A stretch of DNA of 64,000 nucleotides from Oscillospiraceae bacterium (GTDB lineage: Bacteria; Bacillota; Clostridia; Oscillospirales; Ruminococcaceae). Below are positions 8,611-17,008 of the stretch, one piece after another. The notes beneath the pieces were generated by a model, which was given only the letters and a program-made list of their open reading frames with translations, made no database searches and had not been told where the DNA came from. Made by a program: the position numbers and the translations under genes. The number at the start of each line of letters is the position of its first letter. Within the stretch, counting starts at the first letter, position 1. The stretch lies in the NCBI GenBank assembly GCA_900770195.1, contig CAAGJI010000082.1, forward strand, positions 8,450-72,449. The letters run 5' to 3'.

Positions 8611-9948
8611 TTAGTCATCTATAACAGATGATACAAATACATCATAAATGCACTTAACAGCTTCATTAAAGTCATCTTCGCTTACACCTATGATAATATT
8701 CATTTCGCTTGAACCCTGATCTATCATTTTGATATTTATTCTTGCGTGGGCAAGTGCTGCAAATATTCTTGCGGCTGTACCTCTTGTTTTTCTCATACCT
8801 CTTCCCACAACAGCAAGAAGGGCAATACCATCTTCAACTTCAACATCATCAGGCTTCACTTTGCTGTAAATGTCAGCAACAACTTTTTCTTTTTTGTCAT
8901 TTAAATATTTACTTTCAACGATAACACTAAGCTGGTCAATGCTTGAAGGCATATGTTCAAGTGAAACATTATTATCAACAAGAACTTTAAGAAGGTCGCT
9001 GCAAAATCCTGTTTCGCTGTTCATAAGTTCTTTTCTTATGTTGATTGAAGAAAATCCCTTTTTACCTGCGATACCTGTTATTGTATACGGAATATATTCA
9101 TCATCAATCATATCATCAGGAACTATAAGTGTGCCAGGGTCCTGAGGTCTGTTTGTATTTTTTATATTTATAGGAATACCTGCACTTCTTACAGGGAAAA
9201 TTGCATCTTCATGAAGAACAGATGCACCCATATATGCAAGTTCTCTGAGTTCAAGATAAGTTATTTTCTGAATCACTTCAGGATTTTCAACTATTCTCGG
9301 GTCACATACAAGAAAACCTGAAACATCTGTCCAGTTTTCATATATAGAAGCCTTGACAGCGTTTGCAACTATTGAACCTGTAACATCTGAACCGCCTCTT
9401 GAAAATGTTTTTACAAGACCGTTTGCACCACGTCCGTAAAATCCCGGAACAACTGCATATTCTGTATTTTTAAGTCTTTCACTGAGAACTCTTGCAGTTT
9501 TTTCAGAATCAAGTGAACCGCTTTCATTAAAGAAAATAACATCTGCTGAATCTATAAATTCAAAGCCGAGATATTTTGCAATTATTTTACCGTTGAGATA
9601 TTCACCACGGCTTGCAGCATAATCTGAAATAGGCTTTTCTGCAAGTGTTTTCTGAATTGTTTCAAATTCATCTTCAAGAGAAAAATCTATACCGAGTTCA
9701 GAAATTATTCCTCTGTATCTTTCCTTGATTTTTTCAAAAACTTCTGAAAAATCGTTTCCGTTTGATGCAAGTTCAAAACATTTATAAAGCATATCGGTTA
9801 CTTTTATATCATCGCTGAATCTTTTTCCCGGTGCAGACGGAACAACATATTTTCTTGTGCTGTCTGCCTTTATTATATCAGCTGCTTTCTTTATCTGATT
9901 TGCGTCAGCAAGAGAACTTCCGCCGAATTTTACCACTTTTATCTGCAT
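8611..9948 (-). CDS. lysC: Aspartate kinase
   Basis: About 445 aa. It phosphorylates aspartate, the first step to Lys, Thr, Met and diaminopimelate. The kinase domain opens with VVKFGGSSLAD, followed by the ASRGEYLNGKI, GFYGRG and FSRGGSDVTGS blocks. Two C-terminal ACT domains (~305-445) give feedback control; VVGRGMRKTRG and SSEMNIIIGV belong to them. It is monofunctional, with no homoserine dehydrogenase part. ATG 9948 has AAAGGTG upstream. It is a single gene; the short leader leaves no room for a lysine riboswitch. Confidence 0.93.
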   Translation of the reverse strand: MQIKVVKFGGSSLADANQIKKAADIIKADSTRKYVVPSAPGKRFSDDIKVTDMLYKCFELASNGNDFSEVFEKIKERYRGIISELGIDFSLEDEFETIQKTLAEKPISDYAASRGEYLNGKIIAKYLGFEFIDSADVIFFNESGSLDSEKTARVLSERLKNTEYAVVPGFYGRGANGLVKTFSRGGSDVTGSIVANAVKASIYENWTDVSGFLVCDPRIVENPEVIQKITYLELRELAYMGASVLHEDAIFPVRSAGIPINIKNTNRPQDPGTLIVPDDMIDDEYIPYTITGIAGKKGFSSINIRKELMNSETGFCSDLLKVLVDNNVSLEHMPSSIDQLSVIVESKYLNDKKEKVVADIYSKVKPDDVEVEDGIALLAVVGRGMRKTRGTAARIFAALAHARINIKMIDQGSSEMNIIIGVSEDDFNEAVKCIYDVFVSSVIDD

Positions 9949-10008
9949 TTTAGTTAACACCTTTCAATAAATAACTTTCAAAAAAAGCGTTTAAACACGC
10001 CAATATAT

Positions 10009-10037
10009 AGTATATTACTTTTTCACAAAAAATGCAA
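10009..10037 (-). promoter_or_regulatory. Sigma-A promoter of lysC
   Basis: Minus strand: TTGCAT (10037-10032), 17 bases, TATACT (10014-10009). It predicts a leader of about 55 bases. Confidence 0.6.
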
Positions 10038-10161
10038 TAGGAAGATACACCAAATTTTACTATTTATAAAATTGTATTTTTAGTAAAAACGCTTGTATTC
10101 CTGTCACGCACAATTTTATGTATAATGAGGAGTGAGGAATTATAATTATAGATAAATATTC

Positions 10162-10190
10162 TTGACACCTAAAAGGTATTGATGTATAAT
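10162..10190 (+). promoter_or_regulatory. Consensus sigma-A promoter of the dockerin-transglutaminase gene
   Basis: TTGACA (10162-10167), 17 bases, TATAAT (10185-10190): a full consensus promoter ending 36 bases before the ATG. Confidence 0.85.
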
Positions 10191-10226
10191 ATAGTTAAAT
10201 TAAATAAAAGAAAGGACAAGCAAAAA

Positions 10227-11609
10227 ATGAAGAACAAAAAAATATTAAAAGCAGCGGCTTTATTAACCGCCTCTGTTTGTATGATTTCTGCGGGAATTTC
10301 GGGAAATATTTATGTATCTGCTGAAAATATAAACTTCAGAACATCATCAAATTATTTCAGAAACAGACTTTCAGGCGATGAACAGAAATTTTATGATAAT
10401 CTTTTGACTGTCTGCAATAAAATCAACAATAACTTCAAAAAAGAATATGAAACAACTCAAGGTGCAGAATTTAACAGCAGTACAATTTCAAACGACCAAG
10501 CTAAAGAAATAGCCTTGCTTTTTGTACGTGATCACCCTGAATTTTTCTGGATAAGTGCAAGTTTTGAATTGGCTTCTTCAGGAAATACATCAAGCCTTGT
10601 AATAAGAATACTTCCTGATTACAGAAAAGGTGAAGCAAGAAAAAACGCATCTGAAGCCATAAATTCAGCCGCTGCAAACTATATAAAGGGTGCCTTGAAA
10701 TATTCAGACCCATACAGCAGAGCGTTATATCTTCATGATGAACTTGCAAAAAATATTTCCTATGATTATAAAAGTTCACTTGATGAAAGTCCTGAAAATC
10801 AGACAATTGCCTCTGCTTTTATAAACAAAAAAACAGTTTGTGCAGGCTTTTCAAGAGCGTATACATATCTTTGCAATGCTGTTGGAATCGATGCAGTTTC
10901 TGTTCCTGCAACAGGTCACGAATGGACAATGGTAAAGGTTGGTTCAGAGTGGTATTGCACAGATGTTACATATGATGCAACTGAAAATATTTCACATAAA
11001 TATTTTCTGTGTGATTATTCATCTTTTCAAAAAGGAACTCCTAAGGGTGAACATTTGATAGATGAACAGGATGTTCCGTCATATGTCAGTCTTTTTCCAT
11101 CTTGTCAGGCAACAGACAAAGGTAAAAACGCCTTAAATTGGGGAGATTTGAACGGTGATTCAGTAATTGACCAACAAGATATTGAAATGGTGAAAAATCC
11201 AGCAACGCTTTCTGAACAGCAAAAAGCCGCCGCAGACCTTGACTGCAACGGAACGATTGATGAAAGCGATGCACAAGTTTTATCTGACTATATTTCGAAA
11301 AAAATAAGCCGACTCCCTGCACTTGAATATCCTGTTTTAGAAGATGATAATTTTAATTTTACTGATACGGGAATTTTAGGCGATGTAAATGGAGATAACG
11401 CTGTCAATTCAAAAGATGCTGTTTATGTGCTTGTTGACTATGCAAAAACTCTTACAGGCAATCAGTCATCTCTTAATAAAAAATCCGCTGATATTAACGG
11501 TGACGGTATTATAAATTCAATTGATGCGGTTAAAATCCTCCAGTATTACGCAAAAACTCTTACAGACCCGTCTTTAAAATCAATGGAAGATTTTTTAAAT
11601 GGAAAATAA
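10227..11609 (+). CDS. Secreted transglutaminase-like protein with two dockerin modules
   Basis: 460 aa. ATG 10227 follows AAAGGA. The N-terminus is a signal peptide (Lys-rich start, hydrophobic core, small residues to ~30). A transglutaminase/protease-like core at ~130-260 keeps the triad: Cys205 (KTVCAGFS), His231 (TGHEW) and Asp246 (CTDVTYD). Four calcium-loop repeats follow in two pairs: DLNGDSVIDQQD and DLDCNGTIDESD (~305-365), then DVNGDNAVNSKD and DINGDGIINSID (~385-450). That is two type-I dockerins in tandem. It is probably exported and docked to cohesin scaffolds. Members of this fold act as peptidases, amidases or cross-linkers; the activity is not certain. It overlaps the next gene by 11 bases. 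Confidence 0.88.
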   Translation: MKNKKILKAAALLTASVCMISAGISGNIYVSAENINFRTSSNYFRNRLSGDEQKFYDNLLTVCNKINNNFKKEYETTQGAEFNSSTISNDQAKEIALLFVRDHPEFFWISASFELASSGNTSSLVIRILPDYRKGEARKNASEAINSAAANYIKGALKYSDPYSRALYLHDELAKNISYDYKSSLDESPENQTIASAFINKKTVCAGFSRAYTYLCNAVGIDAVSVPATGHEWTMVKVGSEWYCTDVTYDATENISHKYFLCDYSSFQKGTPKGEHLIDEQDVPSYVSLFPSCQATDKGKNALNWGDLNGDSVIDQQDIEMVKNPATLSEQQKAAADLDCNGTIDESDAQVLSDYISKKISRLPALEYPVLEDDNFNFTDTGILGDVNGDNAVNSKDAVYVLVDYAKTLTGNQSSLNKKSADINGDGIINSIDAVKILQYYAKTLTDPSLKSMEDFLNGK

Positions 11610-12294
11610 AATTTTAAAAGGTGAAATTTTCGGCTTTAATTATGTTTTAACAAGAAAAAGCGTCAAAAATATAAATATCCGCATAAAAAATGATGGCATT
11701 GTGTATATTTCAGCACCGTTTCGTACCGATAAAGCTTATATTGAATCTGTTTTAGAAAAAAATTCTCCAAAAATCAGAAAAAGCATTGAAAAGCTGAAAA
11801 ACGCCCCGAAAACAGGAGAAAAAGCACCTGTTTCAATGAGATTTCTCGGAAAAGAATATGATTTAAAATATGTTGAAAAAAACAGAGAATTTTCCGATAT
11901 AAACGGCAATTTTTTTGAAATATCAACAAGAGTTTCTCATACATACGAAAATATCACGGCGATAATAAAAAACTGGCAGATTAAAAAATGTATGTCTATT
12001 TACAAAAAAATAAATGATGAGGTTTACGCTGATTTTATAAAAAAAGGATATAAAGTTCCCCACGCACAAATTACAATAAAAGATATGAAATCAAGATGGG
12101 GAAGTTGCAATTTTGTAAATGGCAGAATATCAATGAATCTGAAACTTTGCGAATATGAAAAATGCTGCATTTACTCTGTTTTTTACCACGAATATATGCA
12201 TTTTATCCACCACGACCATTCAAAAAATTTCCACAGAGATTTAAACGCAATTTTCCCTGATTATGAAAAATGTCATAAAATTCTTAGCAAATGA
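11599..12294 (+). CDS. YgjP/DUF45-type zinc metallopeptidase
   Basis: 231 aa, soluble, no signal peptide. The C-terminal half has the gluzincin-like zinc motif HEYMH followed by a further His pair (FIHHDHSKNFH), and the family block KDMKSRWGSC just before it. This matches YgjP-like/SprT-related predicted metalloproteases of the M48-like group. The ATG lies inside the last codons of the dockerin gene, so translation is probably coupled, but a cytoplasmic protease paired with a secreted protein may be positional only. The substrate is unknown. Confidence 0.85.
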   Translation: MENKILKGEIFGFNYVLTRKSVKNINIRIKNDGIVYISAPFRTDKAYIESVLEKNSPKIRKSIEKLKNAPKTGEKAPVSMRFLGKEYDLKYVEKNREFSDINGNFFEISTRVSHTYENITAIIKNWQIKKCMSIYKKINDEVYADFIKKGYKVPHAQITIKDMKSRWGSCNFVNGRISMNLKLCEYEKCCIYSVFYHEYMHFIHHDHSKNFHRDLNAIFPDYEKCHKILSK

Positions 12295-12329
12295 TTTTTT
12301 GATTTGTCTAAAAAAATTGAGATTTTCTC

Positions 12330-12358
12330 TTGACAAGCTGTCTTAAATATGTTATAAT
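12330..12358 (+). promoter_or_regulatory. Consensus sigma-A promoter of rpsF-ssb-rpsR
   Basis: TTGACA (12330-12335), 17 bases, TATAAT (12353-12358), about 60 bases upstream of rpsF. Confidence 0.85.
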
Positions 12359-12419
12359 AACTTTATCCTTGCATCTGTTGAAAATGACTGATGCGAAATC
12401 CAAAAGGAGGTGTTTTTCA

Positions 12420-12710
12420 ATGGCAAAGATCAGTGCCAACTATGAACTTATGGCAGTTTACAGCCTTGCAAAGGGCGAAGAAGCTGTTACAGAATTAGCT
12501 GATAAGTTCAAGACTCTTATTGAAAAGGAAGCATCAAACGTTGAAGTTGATGACTGGGGCAAGAGAAAGCTCGCTTATCCTATCAATGACGAAGTTGAAG
12601 CTTACTATGTTGTTTACACATTTACTTCAGCTCCAGAGTTACCAAAGGAAGTAACAAGAGTTCTTAATATCACAGACGGTGTACTCCGTTCAATGATTAC
12701 TGTAAAGTAA
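12420..12710 (+). CDS. rpsF: 30S ribosomal protein S6
   Basis: 96 aa. S6 binds S18 on the 30S platform. The ISANYELMAVYSL opening and the VDDWGKRKLAYPI block are typical. ATG 12420 sits 8 bases after AAGGAGG. It is the first gene of the conserved rpsF-ssb-rpsR operon. The ~55-base leader might host the S6:S18 autoregulatory motif known from bacteria, but I could not confirm that structure. Confidence 0.97.
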   Translation: MAKISANYELMAVYSLAKGEEAVTELADKFKTLIEKEASNVEVDDWGKRKLAYPINDEVEAYYVVYTFTSAPELPKEVTRVLNITDGVLRSMITVK

Positions 12711-12740
12711 GATTTTTTTCATTTTGTAGGAGGTTTCGCT

Positions 12741-13292
12741 ATGCTGAATAAAGTGATTTTAATGGGCAGACTTACTGCCGATCCACAGATGAGACAGACA
12801 CCAAGCGGTGTTTCTATGTGTCGATTCAGTGTGGCGGTAGATCGTCCTTTTACATCTAAAGAAACTGGACAGCGTGAAGCTGATTTTATCAATGTTGTCG
12901 CATGGCGTCAGCAGGCTGATTTTATCGGAAGATATTTCACAAAAGGCAGTATGATAATTGTTGAGGGAAGCCTTAGAAACAATAATTATACCGACCAGAA
13001 CGGCGTTAAACATTATAGCATGGATGTTTTGGCTGACAATGTTTCATTTGGCGAATCAAAGCGTTCAAGAGAAGCAAATCAGAATGCAGGCGGATTTAAT
13101 CCAAACCCTGCTCCGCAGAACGGCTATAACAATAATTACAATAACGCTCCTGTTCAGAATAACTATTCACAGCCGACAGGAAATCAGAATTATAATAATC
13201 CTGCTCCGACTCCGGCTGCCGATCCGGGTTTACCACTTGGAGATTTAGGTGATTTTGAAGAGATCATCAGTGACGGAGAAGTTCCGTTTTAA
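12741..13292 (+). CDS. ssb: Single-stranded DNA-binding protein
   Basis: 183 aa. The N-terminal OB-fold (1-~110) starts MLNKVILMGRLTADPQMR. A low-complexity Asn/Pro/Gly/Gln-rich linker follows, then an acidic tail ending DGEVPF, the docking tip for DNA-metabolism partners. AGGAGG precedes the start. It lies between rpsF and rpsR, the universal arrangement for the primary SSB. Confidence 0.97.
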   Translation: MLNKVILMGRLTADPQMRQTPSGVSMCRFSVAVDRPFTSKETGQREADFINVVAWRQQADFIGRYFTKGSMIIVEGSLRNNNYTDQNGVKHYSMDVLADNVSFGESKRSREANQNAGGFNPNPAPQNGYNNNYNNAPVQNNYSQPTGNQNYNNPAPTPAADPGLPLGDLGDFEEIISDGEVPF

Positions 13293-13327
13293 TTAAATTA
13301 ATATCCTAAAAAGGAGGATTTGTTCTA

Positions 13328-13570
13328 ATGGAAAGAGAACGTAATAATCGTGGTGCTAAGCGTCCTCGCAGAAAAGTTTGTATGTTCTGTGCAGAAAAAG
13401 TAGACGAAATCGATTACAAAGATATTGCAAAACTCAGAAAATGCATGACTGAAAGAGCTAAGATTCTTCCAAGAAGAGTTACAGGTGCTTGTGCATATCA
13501 CCAGAGAAAGCTTACAACAGCTATAAAGAGAGCAAGATTTGTTGCACTTCTTCCTTACGTAAGCGACTAA
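13328..13570 (+). CDS. rpsR: 30S ribosomal protein S18
   Basis: 80 aa, basic. KVCMFCAEK plus later Cys residues (RKC, GACAYH) mark the zinc-binding C+ form. The [17 protein letters not shown] core is diagnostic. AAGGAGG lies upstream, and a UUCG-loop terminator follows. Confidence 0.97.
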   Translation: MERERNNRGAKRPRRKVCMFCAEKVDEIDYKDIAKLRKCMTERAKILPRRVTGACAYHQRKLTTAIKRARFVALLPYVSD

Positions 13571-13584
13571 TATTTGAATTTTCG

Positions 13585-13612
13585 GGAACTGTTTCGACAG
13601 TTCCTTTTTTAT
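13585..13612 (+). terminator. Intrinsic terminator after rpsR
   Basis: GGAACTGT pairs with ACAGTTCC around a TTCG tetraloop, followed by six T. A compact, stable rho-independent terminator. Confidence 0.92.
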
Positions 13613-13631
13613 TTTAAACGAGGTGCTTAAA

Positions 13632-14903
13632 ATGGAAAAATTTAATGCAATAGAATACCTTATGAATTTTGGAAAATCAGGGAAACCCGTAACAGATTTG
13701 TCAAGAATAAAAAAGCTGCTTGAACTGCTTGATAATCCGCAGAAAAATCTGAAATTCATCCATATAGCAGGGACTAACGGAAAAGGTTCTGTACTTGAAG
13801 AAATATCTTATTGCTTAATGAAAAACAACCTTAAAACAGGACAATTTACATCACCTTTTATCAGAAGATACAACGACAGAATAAGAATAAACGGAAAAGA
13901 AATTCCAAATGAAAAACTTGATGTTTACTGCAAAAAAATATCAAAACTTCACATAACAAATGAATGTTCGCAATTTGAGATAACTTTTGCGGCGGCACTT
14001 CTTTGGTTTTCAGAAGAAAAATGCGATGTGTGTGTTCTTGAAACAGGTATAGGCGGTTTGCTTGATGCAACAAATATCATTGAAAAACCTCTTTTATCTG
14101 TTATAACATCTGTTTCAATGGACCATATGGCTTTGCTTGGTGATACAATTGAAAAAATCACAAGACAAAAAGCAGGTATAATAAAACAAAATTCCGCTTG
14201 CGTAACAGATACTTTTAATTGTGCAAAAACGATTGAAATAATAAAAAAAGAGTGCATAAGTAAAAACGCAAAGTTTATAATTCCTGACAAATCAGAATGC
14301 AGACTTACCAAAGCTTACAGCGATGGAACAGAATTTGTTTATAAAAATAAAAAATATAAAACAGCAATGGCAGGAATACACCAAGTGCATAATTCTATTT
14401 TATTTATTGAAGCAATGGAATATCTGAAAAAATATTTTGAAATTACAGAAAAAAGCATATCAGATTCAATTTCAAATGCCAAAGTTGAAGGAAGAATACA
14501 GCTTATAAAAAAATCGCCTTGTATATATCTTGATGGCGGTCATAATGAAGATGGTGCAGAAGCACTTTGTAGTTTTATTGAAAATATAAAACCTGAAAAA
14601 CCTGTCACCGCAGTGACAGGTTTGATAAAAACAAAAGATTACAAAACAGTTTGCGAAAAATTCAGCAAAGTTTTTGATAAAATAATTTGCACAGACGGTT
14701 TTACATATAACGCTGTTGAAAAGGAAAAACTTGCGGAACTTTTCGACTCTGAAAAAGTATCTGTTATGGATATAGATAATGCCTGTAAATGGGTAAATTC
14801 TCAAGAAAAAGGAACATATTTTTTCTGTGGCTCTCTTTATCTCGTAAGCAGAATACTTGACATAAAAGACAATATTTCAGAAAATAGCAATGCTAAGGTG
14901 TAA
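13632..14903 (+). CDS. folC: Folylpolyglutamate synthase / dihydrofolate synthase
   Basis: 423 aa Mur-ligase family enzyme. It adds Glu to dihydropteroate and/or extends the folate poly-Glu tail. The P-loop is HIAGTNGKGSV (~46-56). TSPFIRRYNDRIRI, ETGIGGLLDATN and LDGGHNEDG follow in the expected order. ATG 13632 lies 6 bases after AGGTG; the in-frame GTG at 13623 falls inside the ribosome site. Standing alone after the rpsR terminator, it may have its own promoter, which I could not identify. Confidence 0.94.
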   Translation: MEKFNAIEYLMNFGKSGKPVTDLSRIKKLLELLDNPQKNLKFIHIAGTNGKGSVLEEISYCLMKNNLKTGQFTSPFIRRYNDRIRINGKEIPNEKLDVYCKKISKLHITNECSQFEITFAAALLWFSEEKCDVCVLETGIGGLLDATNIIEKPLLSVITSVSMDHMALLGDTIEKITRQKAGIIKQNSACVTDTFNCAKTIEIIKKECISKNAKFIIPDKSECRLTKAYSDGTEFVYKNKKYKTAMAGIHQVHNSILFIEAMEYLKKYFEITEKSISDSISNAKVEGRIQLIKKSPCIYLDGGHNEDGAEALCSFIENIKPEKPVTAVTGLIKTKDYKTVCEKFSKVFDKIICTDGFTYNAVEKEKLAELFDSEKVSVMDIDNACKWVNSQEKGTYFFCGSLYLVSRILDIKDNISENSNAKV

Positions 14904-14970
14904 ATTTAAGGAAATTTTGGCGTTTACACTTTACAAATAAAAAGTGTTGTGGTATAATATTCTCTGTAAA

Positions 14971-16227
14971 TCAGCCGTTTTTTTCGATATTTTCATCATT
15001 TTCAGGTGAATGGATAACTTTGAGGAGAACTTTTTTTATCGAATGGTCATAGACTTCTATAACCCTGAATATCATATTTCCGCATTTAAGACTTTCACCA
15101 TATGAAGGAATATGTCCAAGCTGATCTATTATAAAGCCTCCTATTGAAATGGCACTGCTTTCTTCGGCAACAGGATTCTGTATGCCTATTTTTTCAAGAA
15201 GGTCGCTTGTTCTCATCGCACCTGAAATTCTGTACATATTTTCACGTACTTTTACAAATTCAGGTATTTCCTCATCGTTTTCATCGTAAATTTCACCAAC
15301 AAGTTCTTCAATAATATCTTCAAGGGTAACAATTCCCCTTGTTCCGCCATATTGGTCAAGAACAACTGCTATATGCGTTTTGTTTCCCTGCATTTTTTTG
15401 AAAACTTCGTTTATTGTCTGGAGTTCAGATATTCTTACAATATCCTGAATAATTTCCGAAATATCATTTTTCCCCTCGCATCTCATTTTAAAGAAATCCT
15501 TATATGTTATTATGCCTTCGATATTGTCCATATCGCCGTCATAAACAGGGAGTCTTGAAAAATTGCAGGTAAGGAAAATTTTCTGAATTTCATCAACAGG
15601 TATATTCTTTTCAATTGCTGTTACCTGAACTCGTGGTATGCATATTTCCCTGATTGCAGTTTCATCAAAATCAAGTGCTGATTTTACAAGGTCACTTTCG
15701 TGTTCCTCAAGAACACCCTGTTCTTCAATTTCCTCAATCATAGATTTAAGTTCATCTTCCGTTACACTCGGTTCTTCTTCTTTTTTTGTGAAGACAGCCG
15801 AAAGTTTGTTGAAAATAAAAACAAACGGAGTCATAACTTTTGTCCATATCGAAATAGGACTTGCAAAAATATAGGCACATTTTTCAGCCTGATTTTTTGC
15901 AAATGATTTAGGAAGTATTTCACCAAAAATAAGAACGATAACAGTAATAACAGCTGTTGCAACTGCAACACCTGAACTTCCCATAAGAGTAGTTGCAATA
16001 ACAGTACCAAGAGATGACATAAGGATATTTACTATGTTGTTTCCTATTAAAATGGCTGTAAGTACTTTATTGTATGAATCTGCCACATTCAAAGCTTTTT
16101 GTGCTGATTTGTCCCCTTTTTTGGCATTTGCTTTCAGTCTGATTTTATTTACACAGGCAAAAGCCGTTTCACTTGCAGAGAAAACAGCTGAAAGTGCAAG
16201 AAGAATAAGTATAACAAGATAATTCAA
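14971..16227 (-). CDS. CNNM/CBS-domain membrane protein (CorC/TlyC, hemolysin family)
   Basis: 418 aa. The N-terminal CNNM (DUF21) domain has about four membrane segments (residues 1-~140), with SASETAFACVN in the first. A tandem CBS pair follows (~195-320: CNFSRLPVYDGD..., HIAVVLDQYGG..., LEDIIEELVGEIYDE) and then a C-terminal CorC/HlyC transporter-associated domain. Such proteins are linked to Mg/Co efflux or membrane stress rather than true haemolysis. It is single and convergent with folC. Confidence 0.92.
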   Translation of the reverse strand: MNYLVILILLALSAVFSASETAFACVNKIRLKANAKKGDKSAQKALNVADSYNKVLTAILIGNNIVNILMSSLGTVIATTLMGSSGVAVATAVITVIVLIFGEILPKSFAKNQAEKCAYIFASPISIWTKVMTPFVFIFNKLSAVFTKKEEEPSVTEDELKSMIEEIEEQGVLEEHESDLVKSALDFDETAIREICIPRVQVTAIEKNIPVDEIQKIFLTCNFSRLPVYDGDMDNIEGIITYKDFFKMRCEGKNDISEIIQDIVRISELQTINEVFKKMQGNKTHIAVVLDQYGGTRGIVTLEDIIEELVGEIYDENDEEIPEFVKVRENMYRISGAMRTSDLLEKIGIQNPVAEESSAISIGGFIIDQLGHIPSYGESLKCGNMIFRVIEVYDHSIKKVLLKVIHSPENDENIEKNG

Positions 16228-16280
16228 AATAATAACCCTCGCTTTTTAATTTAAAGTATATAATAATAATGTTATTATAT

Positions 16281-16309
16281 ATAGTATCATAAAATGCGGA
16301 AATAATCAA
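16281..16309 (-). promoter_or_regulatory. Candidate sigma-A promoter of the CNNM/CBS gene
   Basis: Minus strand: TTGATT (16309-16304), 17 bases, TACTAT (16286-16281). Moderate match. Confidence 0.45.
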
Positions 16310-16334
16310 GAGTTTTTTGGAGAAAGGTAAAAAA

Positions 16335-16838
16335 ATGAAAAAATTATGCAGAAAAATAATTTCAATATTCCCAAAGGGAATACAAAATCTTTATTACAAG
16401 TATGAAGAAATTCTTATGTACCTTATTTTCGGGGTACTTACAACAGTTGTAAGCTTTATCACAGCAGGCATTGCAAAATGGGGACTTGAAAGTGCAGGTC
16501 TTGCAAGCGGATTTGTTTCAACCATAAGCACTGTTATTTCATGGATATGTGCTGTTACATTTGCATATATAACAAACCGTTTGTGGGTTTTTGATTCGGA
16601 AGCAAAAGGATTTAAAGGAATTGCAATTGAAGCAGCAGGTTTTTACGGTGGAAGAGTTTTCACACTTGTTGTTGAAACAGTTATGATGTATATAGGTGTA
16701 ACCCTTCTTTCAGTTAACTACTGGATTTCAAAAATAATTGCAAATGTTGTCGTTCTTATATTGAACTATGTAATAAGCAAACTTCTTGTTTTCAAAAATA
16801 AAGGAAACGAAAAAAAAGTTGTAAAAGCAGAAAAGTAA
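16335..16838 (+). CDS. GtrA-family membrane protein
   Basis: 167 aa with four hydrophobic helices and a basic N-terminus and C-terminus. The YLIFGVLTTVVSF, AYITNRLWVFDS and NYVISKLLVFKN blocks are typical of GtrA, which flips or handles polyprenyl-linked sugars for glycan synthesis. ATG 16335 follows GAGAAAGG. No glycosyltransferase is adjacent, so the pathway is undefined. Confidence 0.88.
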   Translation: MKKLCRKIISIFPKGIQNLYYKYEEILMYLIFGVLTTVVSFITAGIAKWGLESAGLASGFVSTISTVISWICAVTFAYITNRLWVFDSEAKGFKGIAIEAAGFYGGRVFTLVVETVMMYIGVTLLSVNYWISKIIANVVVLILNYVISKLLVFKNKGNEKKVVKAEK

Positions 16839-16854
16839 ATATGTACAAAAAAAT

Positions 16855-16888
16855 CTATTTTATTTGTATAAAATAGAGAAATTTTTAT
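16855..16888 (+). terminator. Possible weak terminator after GtrA
   Basis: An AT-rich 9-bp stem (CTATTTTAT/ATAAAATAG) with a TTGT loop, followed by AGAGAAATTTTT. Its stability is low. Confidence 0.35.
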
Positions 16889-16906
16889 TATGTTAGTTTA
16901 TAAATA

Positions 16907-16935
16907 GTGACACATTGCTTAAAATATGGTATAAT
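16907..16935 (+). promoter_or_regulatory. Sigma-A promoter of the cytidylate-kinase-like gene
   Basis: GTGACA (16907-16912), 17 bases, TATAAT (16930-16935). Transcription should start near 16942. Confidence 0.65.
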
Positions 16936-16957
16936 ATCACGTAGACAGTAAAAAAGA

Positions 16958-16985
16958 GGAGCAAGGAAAAATCCTTGTTCCTTTT
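16958..16985 (+). promoter_or_regulatory. Terminator-like leader hairpin
   Basis: A 10-bp stem (GGAGCAAGGA/TCCTTGTTCC, one G-T pair) with an AAAA loop is followed by TTTT. It lies between the promoter and the AAAGGA site of the next gene. It could be an attenuator or the end of a very short RNA. Confidence 0.5.
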
Positions 16986-17008
16986 ATAGAAAGGAATGAA
17001 TTATTAAA

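Noticed and set aside
9949..10009. Lysine riboswitch for lysC
   Set aside because: The predicted leader is ~55 bases; the lysine riboswitch needs well over 150.
15700..15906. Plus-strand frames opposite the CNNM/CBS gene
   Set aside because: Low-complexity Phe/Lys-rich translations, antisense to a clear gene.
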